Below are positions 59,665-59,777 of a stretch of 59,777 nucleotides of DNA, in pieces. Under the pieces are notes generated by a model. The model saw only the letters and a list, made by a program, of their open reading frames with translations, had not been told where the DNA came from and searched no databases. Numbering within the stretch: position 1 is the stretch's first letter; each line of letters begins with the position of its first letter. The stretch comes from Pimelobacter sp. (GTDB lineage: Bacteria > Actinomycetota > Actinomycetes > Propionibacteriales > Nocardioidaceae). A program made the position numbers and the translations under genes. The DNA lies in the NCBI GenBank assembly GCA_002698575.1, contig NZZG01000105.1, positions 1-59,777 of the forward strand, read 5' to 3'.

Positions 59665-59769
59665 CGGTGGTGGGGCCGCGCGCGTAGCCGACCTGCTCCT
59701 GGGGGTTGGTCCGCGTGGTTGGCCCCGGTGGTTGCGGTGGTGGGGCCGCGCGCGTAGCCGACCTGCTCC
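59665..59769. repeat. 35-bp direct repeat, two copies 70 bp apart
   Basis: The identical 35-bp sequence that starts CGGTGGTGGGGCCGCGCGCG and ends GACCTGCTCC is at 59665-59699 and again at 59735-59769. GGTCCGNGTGGTT occurs before each copy, so the unit is about 70 bp. It is non-coding and at the window edge; more copies may follow. Confidence 0.9.
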
Positions 59770-59777
59770 CGCCGTCA

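Noticed and set aside
57769..59757. A 662-codon plus-strand frame
   Set aside because: Antisense to the ArnT-like gene; Arg/Gly/Gln-rich without domains.
1..59777. CRISPR arrays, tRNA or rRNA genes, prophage structural genes
   Set aside because: No regularly spaced repeats, cloverleaf-like sequences, rRNA or phage capsid/tail signatures were seen on reading; the only repeats are the short tandem ones and the 35-bp pair listed.

Overview
The window is high-GC, gene-dense, mixed-strand DNA from an actinobacterium. A Nocardioides-like member of the Propionibacteriales fits best. Supporting signs are a DUF222/HNH (13E12-type) gene under an Actinobacteria-type LexA box, a wax-ester synthase/DGAT, the GlgA/GlgM-GlgC pair, a DinB2-type polymerase, a MocR regulator, many GTG starts, and many -10 hexamers placed 6-7 nt before the start codon (leaderless genes). 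This assignment is inference from gene content; no rRNA or tRNA gene was seen.

Left part (1-11 kb). A helicase cut by the window edge is followed by about 1.3 kb of insertion-sequence debris (an IS3-type OrfA stub joined to a decayed IS256-type transposase). Then come an MFS transporter, the SOS-boxed DUF222/HNH gene and a PLD-helicase-DUF3427 gene interrupted by one in-frame TAA. A DUF2786 protein follows. Next is a junk zone holding a truncated frameshifted gene and a dead VapC-type toxin with the tail of its antitoxin.

Defence operon (11.0-17.6 kb, minus strand). This is a complete type I Wadjet system, jetA-jetB-jetC-jetD, with overlapping or nearly overlapping genes. Its 3' end runs directly into the dead toxin-antitoxin remnant.

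Middle part (17.7-31.7 kb). It holds a BASS-type transporter, a putative peptide-chaperone-like protein, a divergent DUF1295/oxidoreductase operon with a CRP-like site, and a NERD protein. An 889-aa secreted protein combines three adhesin-like repeats with a C-terminal sortase whose usual catalytic Arg position looks substituted. A permuted papain-like hydrolase follows. A polymorphic-toxin operon encodes two WXG100-like proteins, an effector with a C-terminal RNase A-like domain, and a CdiI-type immunity protein. Then come an ERCC4-nuclease/Lsr2 fusion and a Nei glycosylase.

Right part (31.7-59.8 kb). It contains glgA/glgM and glgC flanking a GH16-fold protein without the catalytic motif, a Mug-type glycosylase, secreted enzymes, a matrixin-like peptidase and an orphan beta-class DNA methyltransferase. 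A MocR regulator and an EamA exporter have start codons that overlap on opposite strands. Further on are WS/DGAT, an MscS remnant, a DinB2-like polymerase with leucine at the steric-gate position, a frameshifted GCS2 ligase, an XRE regulator with a long C-terminal region and a ThrE-type exporter. A BVMO/SDR operon faces a TetR regulator across a clear palindromic operator. The window ends with a secreted GH-A-like glycosidase, an ArnT-like glycosyltransferase and a 35-bp direct repeat at the right edge.

The best candidates for new biology are the sortase-adhesin fusion, the WXG/RNase A-like toxin module, the palindrome centred on two overlapping start codons, and the DNA-repair and defence genes (SOS-regulated HNH, ERCC4-Lsr2, DinB2-like, Wadjet).
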